Below are positions 53,216-61,821 of a DNA stretch of 64,000 nucleotides, one piece after another. This DNA is from WHSW01 sp963742205 (lineage in GTDB: Bacteria; Actinomycetota; Thermoleophilia; Solirubrobacterales; 70-9). The stretch lies in the NCBI GenBank assembly GCA_963742205.1, contig CAVUKZ010000010.1, positions 418,649-482,648 on the forward strand, read 5' to 3'. The notes beneath the pieces were generated by a model. That model was not told the DNA's origin, did no database searches, and saw only the letters and a list, made by a program, of their open reading frames with translations. Position numbers and translations under genes: made by a program. Each line of letters opens with the position of its first letter. Position 1 is the stretch's first letter.

Positions 53216-54481
53216 CTACGCCCGCGGGCCCAGTCGCACCGGCAGGGTGATGAGCTGGTTGACGAACGGGTTCTGGGCGTACTGCGGCTCGCCGGCGAGC
53301 TCGATCTCCGGGTAGCGCCTCAGGGTCTCCTCGAACAGGATCCGCAGCTCGAGCCGGGCGAGCGCGGCGCCCAGGCAGAAGTGGCGGCCGCCGGCGCCGA
53401 ACGCCTGGTGCTCGGGGTTGCGCTCGACGTCGAAGCGGTCCGGATCGTCGTAGCGCGACTCGTCGCGGTTCGACGAGACGTACCACATCACCACCTTCTC
53501 GCCCTCGCGGATCGTGGTGCCGTTGAGCTCCGTGTCGTGGTTGGCGGTGCGGCGGAAGTGCGCGAAGGCCGGGAACATCCGCAGCGACTCCTCGACCATG
53601 CTCGGGATCAGCGACGGGTCCGCCACCACCTTCGCGAGCTCGTCCGGGTGCTCCATCAGCGCCCGCATCCCCGAGCAGTACGTGGCCTTGGTGCTGTCGT
53701 TGCCCGCGGCCATCAGGAGGAAGAAGCCCATGACGATCTCGTGCTCCTCGAGCCGTTCACCGTCGACCTCGGCGTGCACCAGGACGCTGGTGAGGTCGTC
53801 GGTCGGCGTCTCGCGGCGCTCGGCGATCAGCTTGCGGCAGCGCTCGAAGATCTCCGGGACGTCCTGCTCCATGATCAGCGCCGTGTCCTCGGGCCCCTGG
53901 CGCTCGCCGGCGCCGAGGGTGTTGTTCATCAGCCGCGCCCAGACGATGTCGTCCTCGGGCGTGATCCCCATGAAGCTGCCGATCACCCGCGCTACCACCG
54001 GCTGCGCGACCTCGCTCACGAGGTCGCACTCGTCGCGCCCGTCGAGCCGGTCGAGGACGGCGAGCGTGATCTCGCGGATCGCGTCCTCGTGCTCGGCGAT
54101 GCGCTTTGGCGTGAAGCCGCGCTGGAAGAGCGCCTTGAGCCGGTCGTGCTTCGGCGGGTCCATGCCGATGAACATCGCCTGGATCAGTTCCAGCGGCATG
54201 ATCGCGTTGGTGAGCGCCGTGATCCCGCCGCGCTCGGACGAGTAGGTCTGCCAGTCGCGGCTCACGGCGTGGACGTCGTCGGCGAGCGTCACGGACCAGA
54301 AGCCGTCCTCCTCGGGGTAATCGCGAATCTCCTCCGAGCGGTGCACCGGGCACTCCGTGCGCATGCGCTCGAACAGCTCGTACGGCGGTCCCTCCGACCA
54401 ATGCTCGCGGTCGCCGACCATGACTTCGTCCAGCGGCGCCTCAGCGGTCGGCTCGCCACGCTCGGTCGCGCTCTCGCTCAT
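53216..54481 (-). CDS. Cytochrome P450
   Basis: 421 residues. The I-helix oxygen motif reads AAGNDSTK, the K-helix ExxR is EESLR, and the heme-thiolate loop is FGAGGRHFCLGAALARLE with the Cys ligand. MFIGMDPPKHDRLKALFQRGFTPKRI matches the CYP124/125/142-like actinobacterial families that hydroxylate sterols, branched fatty acids or terpenoids. No ferredoxin gene is adjacent; the FprA-like reductase at 10.8 kb could supply electrons. An exporter gene lies 41 nt upstream on the same strand. Confidence 0.92.
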   Translation of the reverse strand: MSESATERGEPTAEAPLDEVMVGDREHWSEGPPYELFERMRTECPVHRSEEIRDYPEEDGFWSVTLADDVHAVSRDWQTYSSERGGITALTNAIMPLELIQAMFIGMDPPKHDRLKALFQRGFTPKRIAEHEDAIREITLAVLDRLDGRDECDLVSEVAQPVVARVIGSFMGITPEDDIVWARLMNNTLGAGERQGPEDTALIMEQDVPEIFERCRKLIAERRETPTDDLTSVLVHAEVDGERLEEHEIVMGFFLLMAAGNDSTKATYCSGMRALMEHPDELAKVVADPSLIPSMVEESLRMFPAFAHFRRTANHDTELNGTTIREGEKVVMWYVSSNRDESRYDDPDRFDVERNPEHQAFGAGGRHFCLGAALARLELRILFEETLRRYPEIELAGEPQYAQNPFVNQLITLPVRLGPRA

Positions 54482-54522
54482 CTGGGTCCCCTCTCGATCG
54501 CCGGTGGTAACCGGCAGCCTAG

Positions 54523-56094
54523 TCAGGCCGGGACTTCGTCCGCCGCGGCGTCCTCGGCCGTGTCGAACACCTGGGTCACGCGCCCGGCGGGCATCGCGAC
54601 CAGCGAGACCACGAAGGCGACCGCCATCGCGATCGCCATTCCGTAGAAGACCGTGCGGCAGGAGAGGGCGAAGTCGTGCTGGACCTGTTCGAAGACCTTC
54701 TGCGCCGCGCGCCCGGCGTGCTCTGAGAACGCTCCCGACGGCGACCCGCCGCCCGAGCCGCTGAGGGCGGCGGCGATCGAGTCGGCCTTCTCGGTCGGGA
54801 TCCCGAACTGCGACAGCGACGACTCGAGGTGGGACTTGTTCTGCTCGATCAGGATCGTGCCCAGCAGCGCGAGCCCGAAGCTCGCGGCGAAGTTGCGCAC
54901 CGTCTGCGTGATCCCCGTGACCTCGCCATAGCTCGTCTTCGGCGCCCGGTTGACGGCGTCGGTGCTCGCCGGGCCCAGCACGAGCCCCATGCCCGCCCCG
55001 GCGACGACCACCCAGTACCACTGGTTGTTGAAGTTGAGGTCGGGCAGCTGTTGCGCCCAGAAGAAGAAGCCGACGGCGGAGATCGCGCAGCCGGCGACGA
55101 CCGCCGGACGTGCCCCGCGCTGGTCGAGGATCCGGCCACCGAACTGCGCCGCGGTCGCGAAGCCGGCGAAGAAGGTCAGCAGGTAGAGCCCCGCCTCGCC
55201 CGAGGAGTAGCCGAGCGAGATCTGCGCGTACTCGCTGGCGAACAGGAACATCGGCACGAACGCGATCGAGATCAAGAAGAGGACCGCGTTGTCCACGAAG
55301 AAGGCGCGGATCTTGAAGATCCGCATCTGGATCAGCGGGTACTTCGTCGCCAGCTCGACCTTGACGAAGACGGCGAGAAAGATCAGCCCGGCGACGATCG
55401 TCCCCCAGGTCGCCGGGTCGCCCCAGCCCCAGGTGCTCGACTGCTGCAGGCCGAGCACGGCGAGCCCCATGCCGAGGGCGATCAGGACCGTGCCGCGGTA
55501 GTCGAGCGGCGCCGGGCGCTTGATGTTGTCGGGCTTGGACCTCAGGGTCAGGAAGGTCGCGATCACCGCCACCGGCACGTTGACCCAGAAGATCGCGCGC
55601 CAGGTCCACTCGACGAGCACCCCGCCGGCCATCGGGCCGATCGCGGTGAGCCCGCCGGCCACGCCGAAGAAGATCGCGAGCGCCTTGCCACGCTCGTCGA
55701 CGGGGTAGGCGGCGACCACGATCGCCAGGGCGGCGGGGAACATGATCGCGGCGCCCGCGCCCTGGATGATCCGGAAGACGATGAGCCACGGCTCGGCCAG
55801 CGATCCGGTCGGCGTCGCGCCGCACAGGGCCGACGCGATCGTGAAGATGGCGATGCCGAGCAAGACCATGCTCTTGTGGCCGGCGATGTCGGCGATCCGC
55901 CCGCCGAAGGCGAAGAGCGCCGACAGCGACAGCAGGTAGCCGTTGACGATCCACTGCACGCCGGTCGCCGAGAGGTCGAGGTCCTTCTGGATGTCCGGGA
56001 CCGCGATCGAGACGATCGTCTGATCGATGAACGTCATCGCGACGGCGAAGACCATCGCGGCGAGGACGAGGCGCTTGTTCGGGGTGGAGCTCAC
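54523..56094 (-). CDS. MFS drug transporter, DHA2/EmrB-QacA type (14 helices)
   Basis: 523 residues. The start LVLAAMVFAVAMTFIDQTIVSIAVPDIQKDL with the motif D1 (LDxTIVNVAL-like) and the helix-5 motif C-like GAGAAIMFPAALAIV are DHA2 features; about 14 hydrophobic segments fit. A soluble loop near ~430-475 (Gly/Ser-rich, SGSGGGSPSG) lies before the last helix. It probably exports a hydrophobic compound using the proton gradient, perhaps a P450 product, given the adjacent gene. Confidence 0.88.
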   Translation of the reverse strand: MSSTPNKRLVLAAMVFAVAMTFIDQTIVSIAVPDIQKDLDLSATGVQWIVNGYLLSLSALFAFGGRIADIAGHKSMVLLGIAIFTIASALCGATPTGSLAEPWLIVFRIIQGAGAAIMFPAALAIVVAAYPVDERGKALAIFFGVAGGLTAIGPMAGGVLVEWTWRAIFWVNVPVAVIATFLTLRSKPDNIKRPAPLDYRGTVLIALGMGLAVLGLQQSSTWGWGDPATWGTIVAGLIFLAVFVKVELATKYPLIQMRIFKIRAFFVDNAVLFLISIAFVPMFLFASEYAQISLGYSSGEAGLYLLTFFAGFATAAQFGGRILDQRGARPAVVAGCAISAVGFFFWAQQLPDLNFNNQWYWVVVAGAGMGLVLGPASTDAVNRAPKTSYGEVTGITQTVRNFAASFGLALLGTILIEQNKSHLESSLSQFGIPTEKADSIAAALSGSGGGSPSGAFSEHAGRAAQKVFEQVQHDFALSCRTVFYGMAIAMAVAFVVSLVAMPAGRVTQVFDTAEDAAADEVPA

Positions 56095-56103
56095 GCGTGC
56101 GAA

Positions 56104-56958
56104 TTACGACGACCGGGGACGCCTTTCCTCCATCGGCGGATCACCCCCCTCGCTGTAGACCCCGGGCGGCCACGACCCGAACCAGTTGTCGCGGGCGCCA
56201 TCGATCGTGATCGTCGTGCCGGAGAAGAAGTCCCCGGCCTCGGAGGCGAGGAAGGCGAGCAGCCAGGCCATCTCCTCCTCCGTTCCCATGCGGCCGATCG
56301 GGACCGTCCTCGGCACGGCCTCGACCACCTCCTTCGGGTACTTGGTCCGCAACGTCTCGGTGTCGAACTGCCCCGCGGCGACCGCGCATAGCCGGATCCC
56401 GAACCGCGCCCACTCCACCGAGAGCGTCCGCATCATGTTCTCCACCGCCGCCCGCCCGGCGCCCGAGTGCACCATCCCCGGCATCCCGTTGTGGGGCGAG
56501 AGGGTGACGCTCAGCACCTTGCCCCCGCCCTGGGGGATGAACGCCTTGGTCGCGGCGGCGTGGGTCATCAACCAGGTGCCCACCACGTTGAGCTCGATCA
56601 CGGTCCGAAAGCCCTTCGGCGAGATCGCCTCGGCCGGGCTCAGGAACTGACCGCCGGCGTTGTTGATGAGCACGTCGAGCCGGCCGTGGCGCTCGAGCAC
56701 GCCGTCGAAAAGGGCGTCGACCGCCTCGTCGTCGCGGATGTCCATCGCCACGGACTCCGCGCTCCCGGCGAGGCTCTCGGTCGCGGCCGCCGTCTCGTCC
56801 AGCGGCTCGATCCGGCGCCCGCAGCCGACCACGGTCGCCCCCAGCCGCGCGAGCTCGAGCGCGGTCTCGCGGCCCAGTCCGCTACCCGCCCCGGAGACCA
56901 CGCAGACCCGTCCGTCAAGCAGTCCGGGCGCAAAGATTCGCGAGCTCTCAGACGCCAT
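56104..56958 (-). CDS. SDR family oxidoreductase, 2,4-dienoyl-CoA reductase-like, with altered active site
   Basis: 284 residues. SGAGSGLGRETALELARLG binds the cofactor, and VLINNAGGQFLSPAEAISPKGFRTVIELNVVGTW is typical of dienoyl-CoA reductase (DECR) and related enzymes. Where standard SDRs have Tyr-x3-Lys this protein has HSGAGRAAVENM, lacking Tyr and with Arg in place of Lys. DECR-type proteins also vary here, so it may be active with another chemistry. It follows the transporter gene on the same strand, 9 nt apart. Confidence 0.8.
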   Translation of the reverse strand: MASESSRIFAPGLLDGRVCVVSGAGSGLGRETALELARLGATVVGCGRRIEPLDETAAATESLAGSAESVAMDIRDDEAVDALFDGVLERHGRLDVLINNAGGQFLSPAEAISPKGFRTVIELNVVGTWLMTHAAATKAFIPQGGGKVLSVTLSPHNGMPGMVHSGAGRAAVENMMRTLSVEWARFGIRLCAVAAGQFDTETLRTKYPKEVVEAVPRTVPIGRMGTEEEMAWLLAFLASEAGDFFSGTTITIDGARDNWFGSWPPGVYSEGGDPPMEERRPRSS

Positions 56959-56994
56959 GGCGCCCGCAGGCTATATGGCTACAGTGGCCCCGCG

Positions 56995-57900
56995 ATGGGC
57001 GTCAGAGCCGAGACCAGACCCCTGCGCGCCCCGCTCACCGGCGGCCGCGAGGGCACGACCGTGGTCGTCGAACCGATCCTCACGGGGACGATGAAATCCG
57101 CGCGCGCGTTCATCGAGAGGGCCTCGGCCTTCCCCACCCTGCGGATGCTCGGCTTCGGCACCCCGCGCTCGAGCTATCTGAAGCTCCCGATCCCGGCGTA
57201 TCTCGTGCGCCACCCCGACGCCGGGCCCTTCCTGGTCGACACGGGCCTGCACGCCTCGGTTGCGGCAAAGCCGACCGCCAACCTGGGACGGACGATCGCG
57301 CGCTTCTCGCGCCCGCAGATCGAGCCCGGAGAGGACCTCCCGGCCCAGCTGCGCGCCAAGGGGGTCGATCCCAAGTCGGTGAAGCTCGTGGTCATGACCC
57401 ACATGCACTTCGACCACACCTCGGGGATGTCGGACTTTCCCGGCGCCACCTTCGTGATCACCGAGGAGGAGTGGATCGCCGCGGCGAACGACTCGCGCCC
57501 CTTCCTCCGCGGCTACCGGCCCGAGCACTTCGACTACGCGTTCGACTACCGCACGCTCAGCTACGACTCCGACGCGATCCGCTCGTACGGCACCTTCGGC
57601 CGCACCTTCGACCTCTTCGGCGACGGCAGCGTCCGGCTCGCCTCGACGCCCGGGCACAGCGCCGGCCACCAGTCGGTGGTCTGCCGCCTGCGCGACCGCG
57701 ACCTGGTGATCGCGGGCGACGCGATCTACACGATCGGCCAGCTCGGTGACGCCCCTGAGCCCCCGCGGCCGTTCGACCTTCACAACTGGCGGCGGTCGAT
57801 GCGCGAGCTCCAGCACTTCGCCCGCACCTACCCGCAGGCCGTGATCCTCCCGGGCCACGACCCGGAGCACTGGAAGACCGTCGAGCAGCGTTACGAGTGA
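56995..57900 (+). CDS. Metallo-beta-lactamase fold hydrolase (N-acyl-homoserine lactonase-like)
   Basis: 301 residues from ATG 56995. The dinuclear zinc motif HMHFDH (~123-128) is complete, with further ligands in TPGHSAGH, AGDAIYT and LPGHDPEH. The order and spacing suggest the AiiA-like lactonase subgroup. It could open lactone rings such as acyl-homoserine lactones, but many relatives act on other esters. Divergent from the SDR gene with a 36-bp gap. Confidence 0.85.
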   Translation: MGVRAETRPLRAPLTGGREGTTVVVEPILTGTMKSARAFIERASAFPTLRMLGFGTPRSSYLKLPIPAYLVRHPDAGPFLVDTGLHASVAAKPTANLGRTIARFSRPQIEPGEDLPAQLRAKGVDPKSVKLVVMTHMHFDHTSGMSDFPGATFVITEEEWIAAANDSRPFLRGYRPEHFDYAFDYRTLSYDSDAIRSYGTFGRTFDLFGDGSVRLASTPGHSAGHQSVVCRLRDRDLVIAGDAIYTIGQLGDAPEPPRPFDLHNWRRSMRELQHFARTYPQAVILPGHDPEHWKTVEQRYE

Positions 57901-58670
57901 GCTTGGGTGGGCGGTGGCGTCGGCGCGCTGGCGCCCTCGCTGATCGCCGCGATCGCGCCCCGGCGACCGCCCTCGTCGAGCACGGAGTACATCCCCTTGA
58001 CCCGGTCGAAGACCTGCTCGGCGACGGCGAGTTGCTGCTCGCGAGTGGGATCGGCCACGCGCTCGAAGGTCACCGGCTCGCCGTACTGCACCGTGACCTT
58101 CGGGAAGACGAGTTTCTTCCAGGAGCGCACGCTCTGCGAGCCGTGGATCGCGCACGGGACCACCGGGACGCCGGACTCCAGCGCCAACCGCCCGAGCCCG
58201 GGCTTCGCCTCGCCGAGCTTGCCTGTGCGTGAGCGCCCGCCCTCGCAGTAGATGAGCACGCAACCGCCGCGGTCGAGGATCGAGTGCGCGGTGACGAACG
58301 CCTCCTCATCGTGGTGTCCGCGGCGAACCGGGAACACGCCGCCGACGCGGTAGACGTAGTGGAGGGCCGGGTTGCGAAAGAAGAGCTGCGACTTCGCCAT
58401 GAACCGGATCTTCCGCCGCATCCACACGCCGGCGAAGAAGTGGTCCATGTTCGAGAAATGGTTCGGGGCGAGGATGAACGGGCCGCTCGCCGGAACGTTC
58501 GCCACCGAGAGCGCCCGCGTGCGGTAGAAGCCGAGCGCGATCGGCGTCATCACCATGCGCGCGAGCTCGTAGGTCCATCCCGGCTGGTGGGTCCGCGACC
58601 ACTCGTGCACCGGCATGAACAACTCCGCCGGCCGCTCGTCCTTGTATCGCTGTGGCTTGAGCTCAGACAT
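57891..58670 (-). CDS. plsC: 1-acylglycerol-3-phosphate acyltransferase (PlsC family)
   Basis: 259 residues from ATG 58670. The acyltransferase box NHFSNMDH (block I), FPVRRGHHDEEAF (block II), CEGGRSRTGKLGEAKPGLGRLAL (block III, with EGGRS in place of EGTRS) and VVPCAIHGSQ (block IV) are in order. It acylates lysophosphatidate or a related lipid at the membrane. The end overlaps the convergent MBL gene by 10 nt. glpK lies 83 nt upstream on the same strand. Confidence 0.87.
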   Translation of the reverse strand: MSELKPQRYKDERPAELFMPVHEWSRTHQPGWTYELARMVMTPIALGFYRTRALSVANVPASGPFILAPNHFSNMDHFFAGVWMRRKIRFMAKSQLFFRNPALHYVYRVGGVFPVRRGHHDEEAFVTAHSILDRGGCVLIYCEGGRSRTGKLGEAKPGLGRLALESGVPVVPCAIHGSQSVRSWKKLVFPKVTVQYGEPVTFERVADPTREQQLAVAEQVFDRVKGMYSVLDEGGRRGAIAAISEGASAPTPPPTQAHS

Positions 58671-58752
58671 CTCCGTGCGCGGGATCCGCTCCCCCGTAAG
58701 CGCTCCTACCCCCTGTCCGAACGCCCGGCAAGCGAGCTCGCGCCGTGAGGCG

Positions 58753-60201
58753 CTATTCGGCCCAGCCGCTCGCGCGCTCGACCGCCTCGGACCAGCGGCC
58801 GAGCAGCCGCTCGCGCTCGTCCGCCTCCATGCGGGGCTCGTAGCGAGCGGCCTCGGCCCACATCTCACCCACCTCGGCGGCGCTCCACCGCCCCGAGCCG
58901 ATCCCGGCGAGGTAGGCGGCACCGAGCGCGGTGGTCTCCGCGATCGCGGGCACGATCACCGGGGCGCCCAGGACGTCGGCCTGGAACTGCATCAGCCATC
59001 GGTTCGCCACCGCGCCGCCGTCGGCGCGCAGCTCTCGCAGCTGCTCGCCGGCGACGCGCTCCTGGGCGCGCACCGCGTCGACGGTCTGGTACGCGATCCC
59101 CTCGAGCGCGGCCCGGGCCAGGTGCGCCCGGGTGGTGCCGCGGGTGAGTCCGAGGATGGTGCCGCGCGCGTAGGGGTCCCAGTGCGGAGAGCCGAGGCCG
59201 GTGAGCGCCGGGACGAAGTAGACGTCGTCGTTGGAGTCGAGCGAGGCCGCCATGCCCTCGGTCTCCGCCGCCTCGGCGACGATCCCCAGCCCGTCGCGCA
59301 GCCACTGCACCGCCGCGCCGGTCACGAACACGGCCGCCTCGAGCGCGTAGGTGACCTCGTCGCCGATGCCCCAGGCGACGGTGGTCAGGAGGCCGTCCGC
59401 CGGTTCGGGCACCTCGGTCCCGGCGTTGAGGAGGACGAAGCTGCCGGTCCCATAGGTGTTCTTTGCCATGCCCGGTCGCTGACACGCCTGGCCGAAGAGC
59501 GCCGCCTGCTGGTCGCCCGCGATGCCCGCGACCGGAATCTCGCCGCCGAACTCGGTCGTGATGCCAAACACGCCCGCGGACGGAAGGGGCTCGGGCAGCC
59601 GCTCGGGGTCGACGCCGAGCAGCCCGCAGAGGTCCGGGTCCCACCGGCGCTCGCGGATGTCGAACAGCATCGTCCGCGAGGCGTTGGAGAGGTCGGTGGC
59701 ATGGCGGCCGGTGAGCTTGAAGACCAGCCAGGAGTCGATCGTGCCGAAGACGGCGTTCGCCGCCGCGTCGACGTTGCGCAACAGCCACTCGATCTTCGTC
59801 CCGGAGAAATAGGGGTCGAGGACGAGCCCGGTGCGCTCGCGCACCAGCGGCTCGTGCCCGGCTTCGCGGAGCTCGTCGCAGCGCGCCGCCGTGCGGCGGT
59901 CCTGCCAGACGAGCGCGTTGTGGACCGGCTCGCCGGTGTCGGGATCCCAGGCGACGACGGTCTCGCGCTGATTGGTGATCCCGATCGCGTCGAGGCTGCC
60001 GGGGTCGGCCTTCGCGTCGGCCAGCGCGTGCGAGGCGACCCGCTTGGTCACCTCCCAGATCTCGTTGGCGTCGTGCTCGACCCAGCCCGGCCGCGGAAAG
60101 TGCTGGCGGAACTCGCTGTATGCGCGCCCGCGAACCCGGCCCTCGCCGTCGAAGACCAGGCAGGTGGTCCCGGTGGTCCCTTGGTCGATCGCCAGGATCA
60201 C
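58753..60201 (-). CDS. glpK: Glycerol kinase
   Basis: 482 residues, complete, from GTG 60201. ILAIDQGTTGTTCLVFDGEG (phosphate 1), NALVWQDRRT, DPYFSGTKIEWLL, NTYGTGSFVLLNAG and ALEGIAYQTVDAV are classical FGGY/GlpK motifs. The kinase makes glycerol-3-phosphate, the backbone substrate for the neighbouring PlsC-type acyltransferase. It is the last intact gene before the damaged right end of the window. No GlpF transporter is adjacent. Confidence 0.93.
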   Translation of the reverse strand: MILAIDQGTTGTTCLVFDGEGRVRGRAYSEFRQHFPRPGWVEHDANEIWEVTKRVASHALADAKADPGSLDAIGITNQRETVVAWDPDTGEPVHNALVWQDRRTAARCDELREAGHEPLVRERTGLVLDPYFSGTKIEWLLRNVDAAANAVFGTIDSWLVFKLTGRHATDLSNASRTMLFDIRERRWDPDLCGLLGVDPERLPEPLPSAGVFGITTEFGGEIPVAGIAGDQQAALFGQACQRPGMAKNTYGTGSFVLLNAGTEVPEPADGLLTTVAWGIGDEVTYALEAAVFVTGAAVQWLRDGLGIVAEAAETEGMAASLDSNDDVYFVPALTGLGSPHWDPYARGTILGLTRGTTRAHLARAALEGIAYQTVDAVRAQERVAGEQLRELRADGGAVANRWLMQFQADVLGAPVIVPAIAETTALGAAYLAGIGSGRWSAAEVGEMWAEAARYEPRMEADERERLLGRWSEAVERASGWAE

Positions 60202-60219
60202 GCGCGGCGCCCCACGCGT

Positions 60220-61690
60220 CTACTCCACCACACGCGTGCGAAGTCGCGCAGCTGGGCCGCGCGGTGCGCGAAGCCCGAGAGCGTGCGCCCGGTCGCGCGG
60301 TGCTCGAGGTCGAGCTCGATCTCGGCGATCCGGTAGCGCAGCTGCACTCCAGCGTATGTCGCGGCGAACTCCGCGATCTGGGCAGCTGAGGGCGCGGCTG
60401 CCCGCAGGCGTGCCTGAATCGTCTCCCGGCGGAGCCCCGTCGGCGATCGCGGCGAGCGCGACCGCGGGGCTCGCGTGGGCGTGTGCGAGGGCCGCAAGGT
60501 ATTGCGTGCGGCTGCCGCCGAAGCGGCGCAGCACGATCGCGTGCTCGGCCGTGCGCACGTCCGTCGCGCGGACCGAGGCCACGCGCTGCTGCACGAGGCG
60601 TCCGTAGAGCACGGTCAGCGCGAGCTCCGCGTCGCCGGTCGCGCGGGCGAGATCGCCGATCTCGTTCGTCGTGATGCCGCGTCGTCGAGCGCGCACCGGA
60701 CGCCTGCGGGTAAGTCGATCTGCCCGGACCGCAGGTCGCGTCGAAGCGATGGCTTCGCGGGCGGTCGCAGAGTCACGGGATCGCGGGCCCAGAGCCAGAC
60801 ACAGGCCGCGCCCAGCTTGTCTGGATCCTTCGCCTCCTCGTTGAAGAAGCCCCAGCCCCACGACCAGATGTGGGCGAGCCCGAGCTCGCGTGCGACTTGC
60901 CGCGCCGCGAGCGCCTGCAGCTTCGCGACCTCGAACCAGGCGCCGGCGGGCTCGAGACCTTCGCGTCCGCCGGGCCCCGCTTCGTCTGGAAGGCGAGCAC
61001 GACGCCGAGCTTCGCAGGCGGGATGCCGACCGCGAACAGCTTCGAGGCGAGCCGCGCATCGACGTCCGCATGCGCGGCTGCCGCAGCTCCGGCCCGGCGC
61101 GATACACCGAGCCCGCGTTGAAGTACTTCTCGAGGGCGATGTCGGAGAACTGCGCCAGCTCGCGCCACCACTGGCCGGCGTCGCCCCCGGTGTAGGGCTC
61201 GCTCGAGACGAGGAGGATCGGCTCTCGCCCACGGCCCCAGCAGCCGCGGCCCACTCGATCACGTTCGCGCGGTAGCGCGCGGTCGTCGGCGTCCACGGCG
61301 TCGGCGTCGAGGCGCCGAAGAGCTCGTTCATCGCGATCACGGGGTCGTGGCAGCCGGCGGAGAGCGACGGCGAAGTCGAAGATGCGTTCGCGCCCGGGCG
61401 GCGAGCGATCGTCGGGTCGGCGGGCACCGAGGGCGTGCCGATCCCGTGTTCAGGTAGTTGTCCCAGTAGACCGTCTTCGCGCCCGCGGCACGCGCCGCCT
61501 GGCCGGATACTCCGCGCCCGAGCCGGCGACGACGACGCCCGGCCGGCCGAAGACGACTCCAGCAGCACCGGCGCGCCGTAGTCGATCCAGAGCGGCTTCG
61601 CGTCCGGCAGGCCACAGGGCGGCGCGGCGCCGCCGCCGCAGGCCCGGAGCAGCCGCGGAACGCCGCCGCGGCGAGCAGGATGGTCAGCAT
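60220..61690 (-). pseudogene. Secreted protein of unknown function, broken by several frameshifts
   Basis: A frame starting with the signal-like MLTILLAAAAFRGCSG near 61690 continues across at least five frame changes. Conserved-looking blocks: CGLPDAKPLWIDYG, NELFGASTPTPWTPTTARYRAN, VSSEPYTGGDAGQWWRELAQ, LGVVLAFQT, GAWFEVAKLQALAARQVARELG, HIWSWGWGFFNEEAKDPDK and ACVWLWARDP, then a helical C-terminal part with VRATDVRTAEHAIVLRRFGG. It resembles a secreted protein family I associate with Thermoleophilia; I cannot name its function. The C-terminal limit (60220 or 60198) is uncertain. Density of frameshifts suggests poor sequence rather than true decay. Confidence 0.5.
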
Positions 61691-61821
61691 AATTCCGCGC
61701 GGCCTCGGTTGTAGCAGACGCGCCGGCGGCGATGCAGCGAGGCGCGGATACGCGGAGGTCGGTGGGGAGAACAGCGAGGGCGGGCGCCCGCCCGCGTCGC
61801 GTCACTTCGTCGGCTCGAGAC

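Noticed and set aside
53192..54646. Open frame of 484 codons opposite the P450
   Set aside because: The minus strand encodes a complete P450 with heme loop; the opposite frame is a codon-bias shadow.
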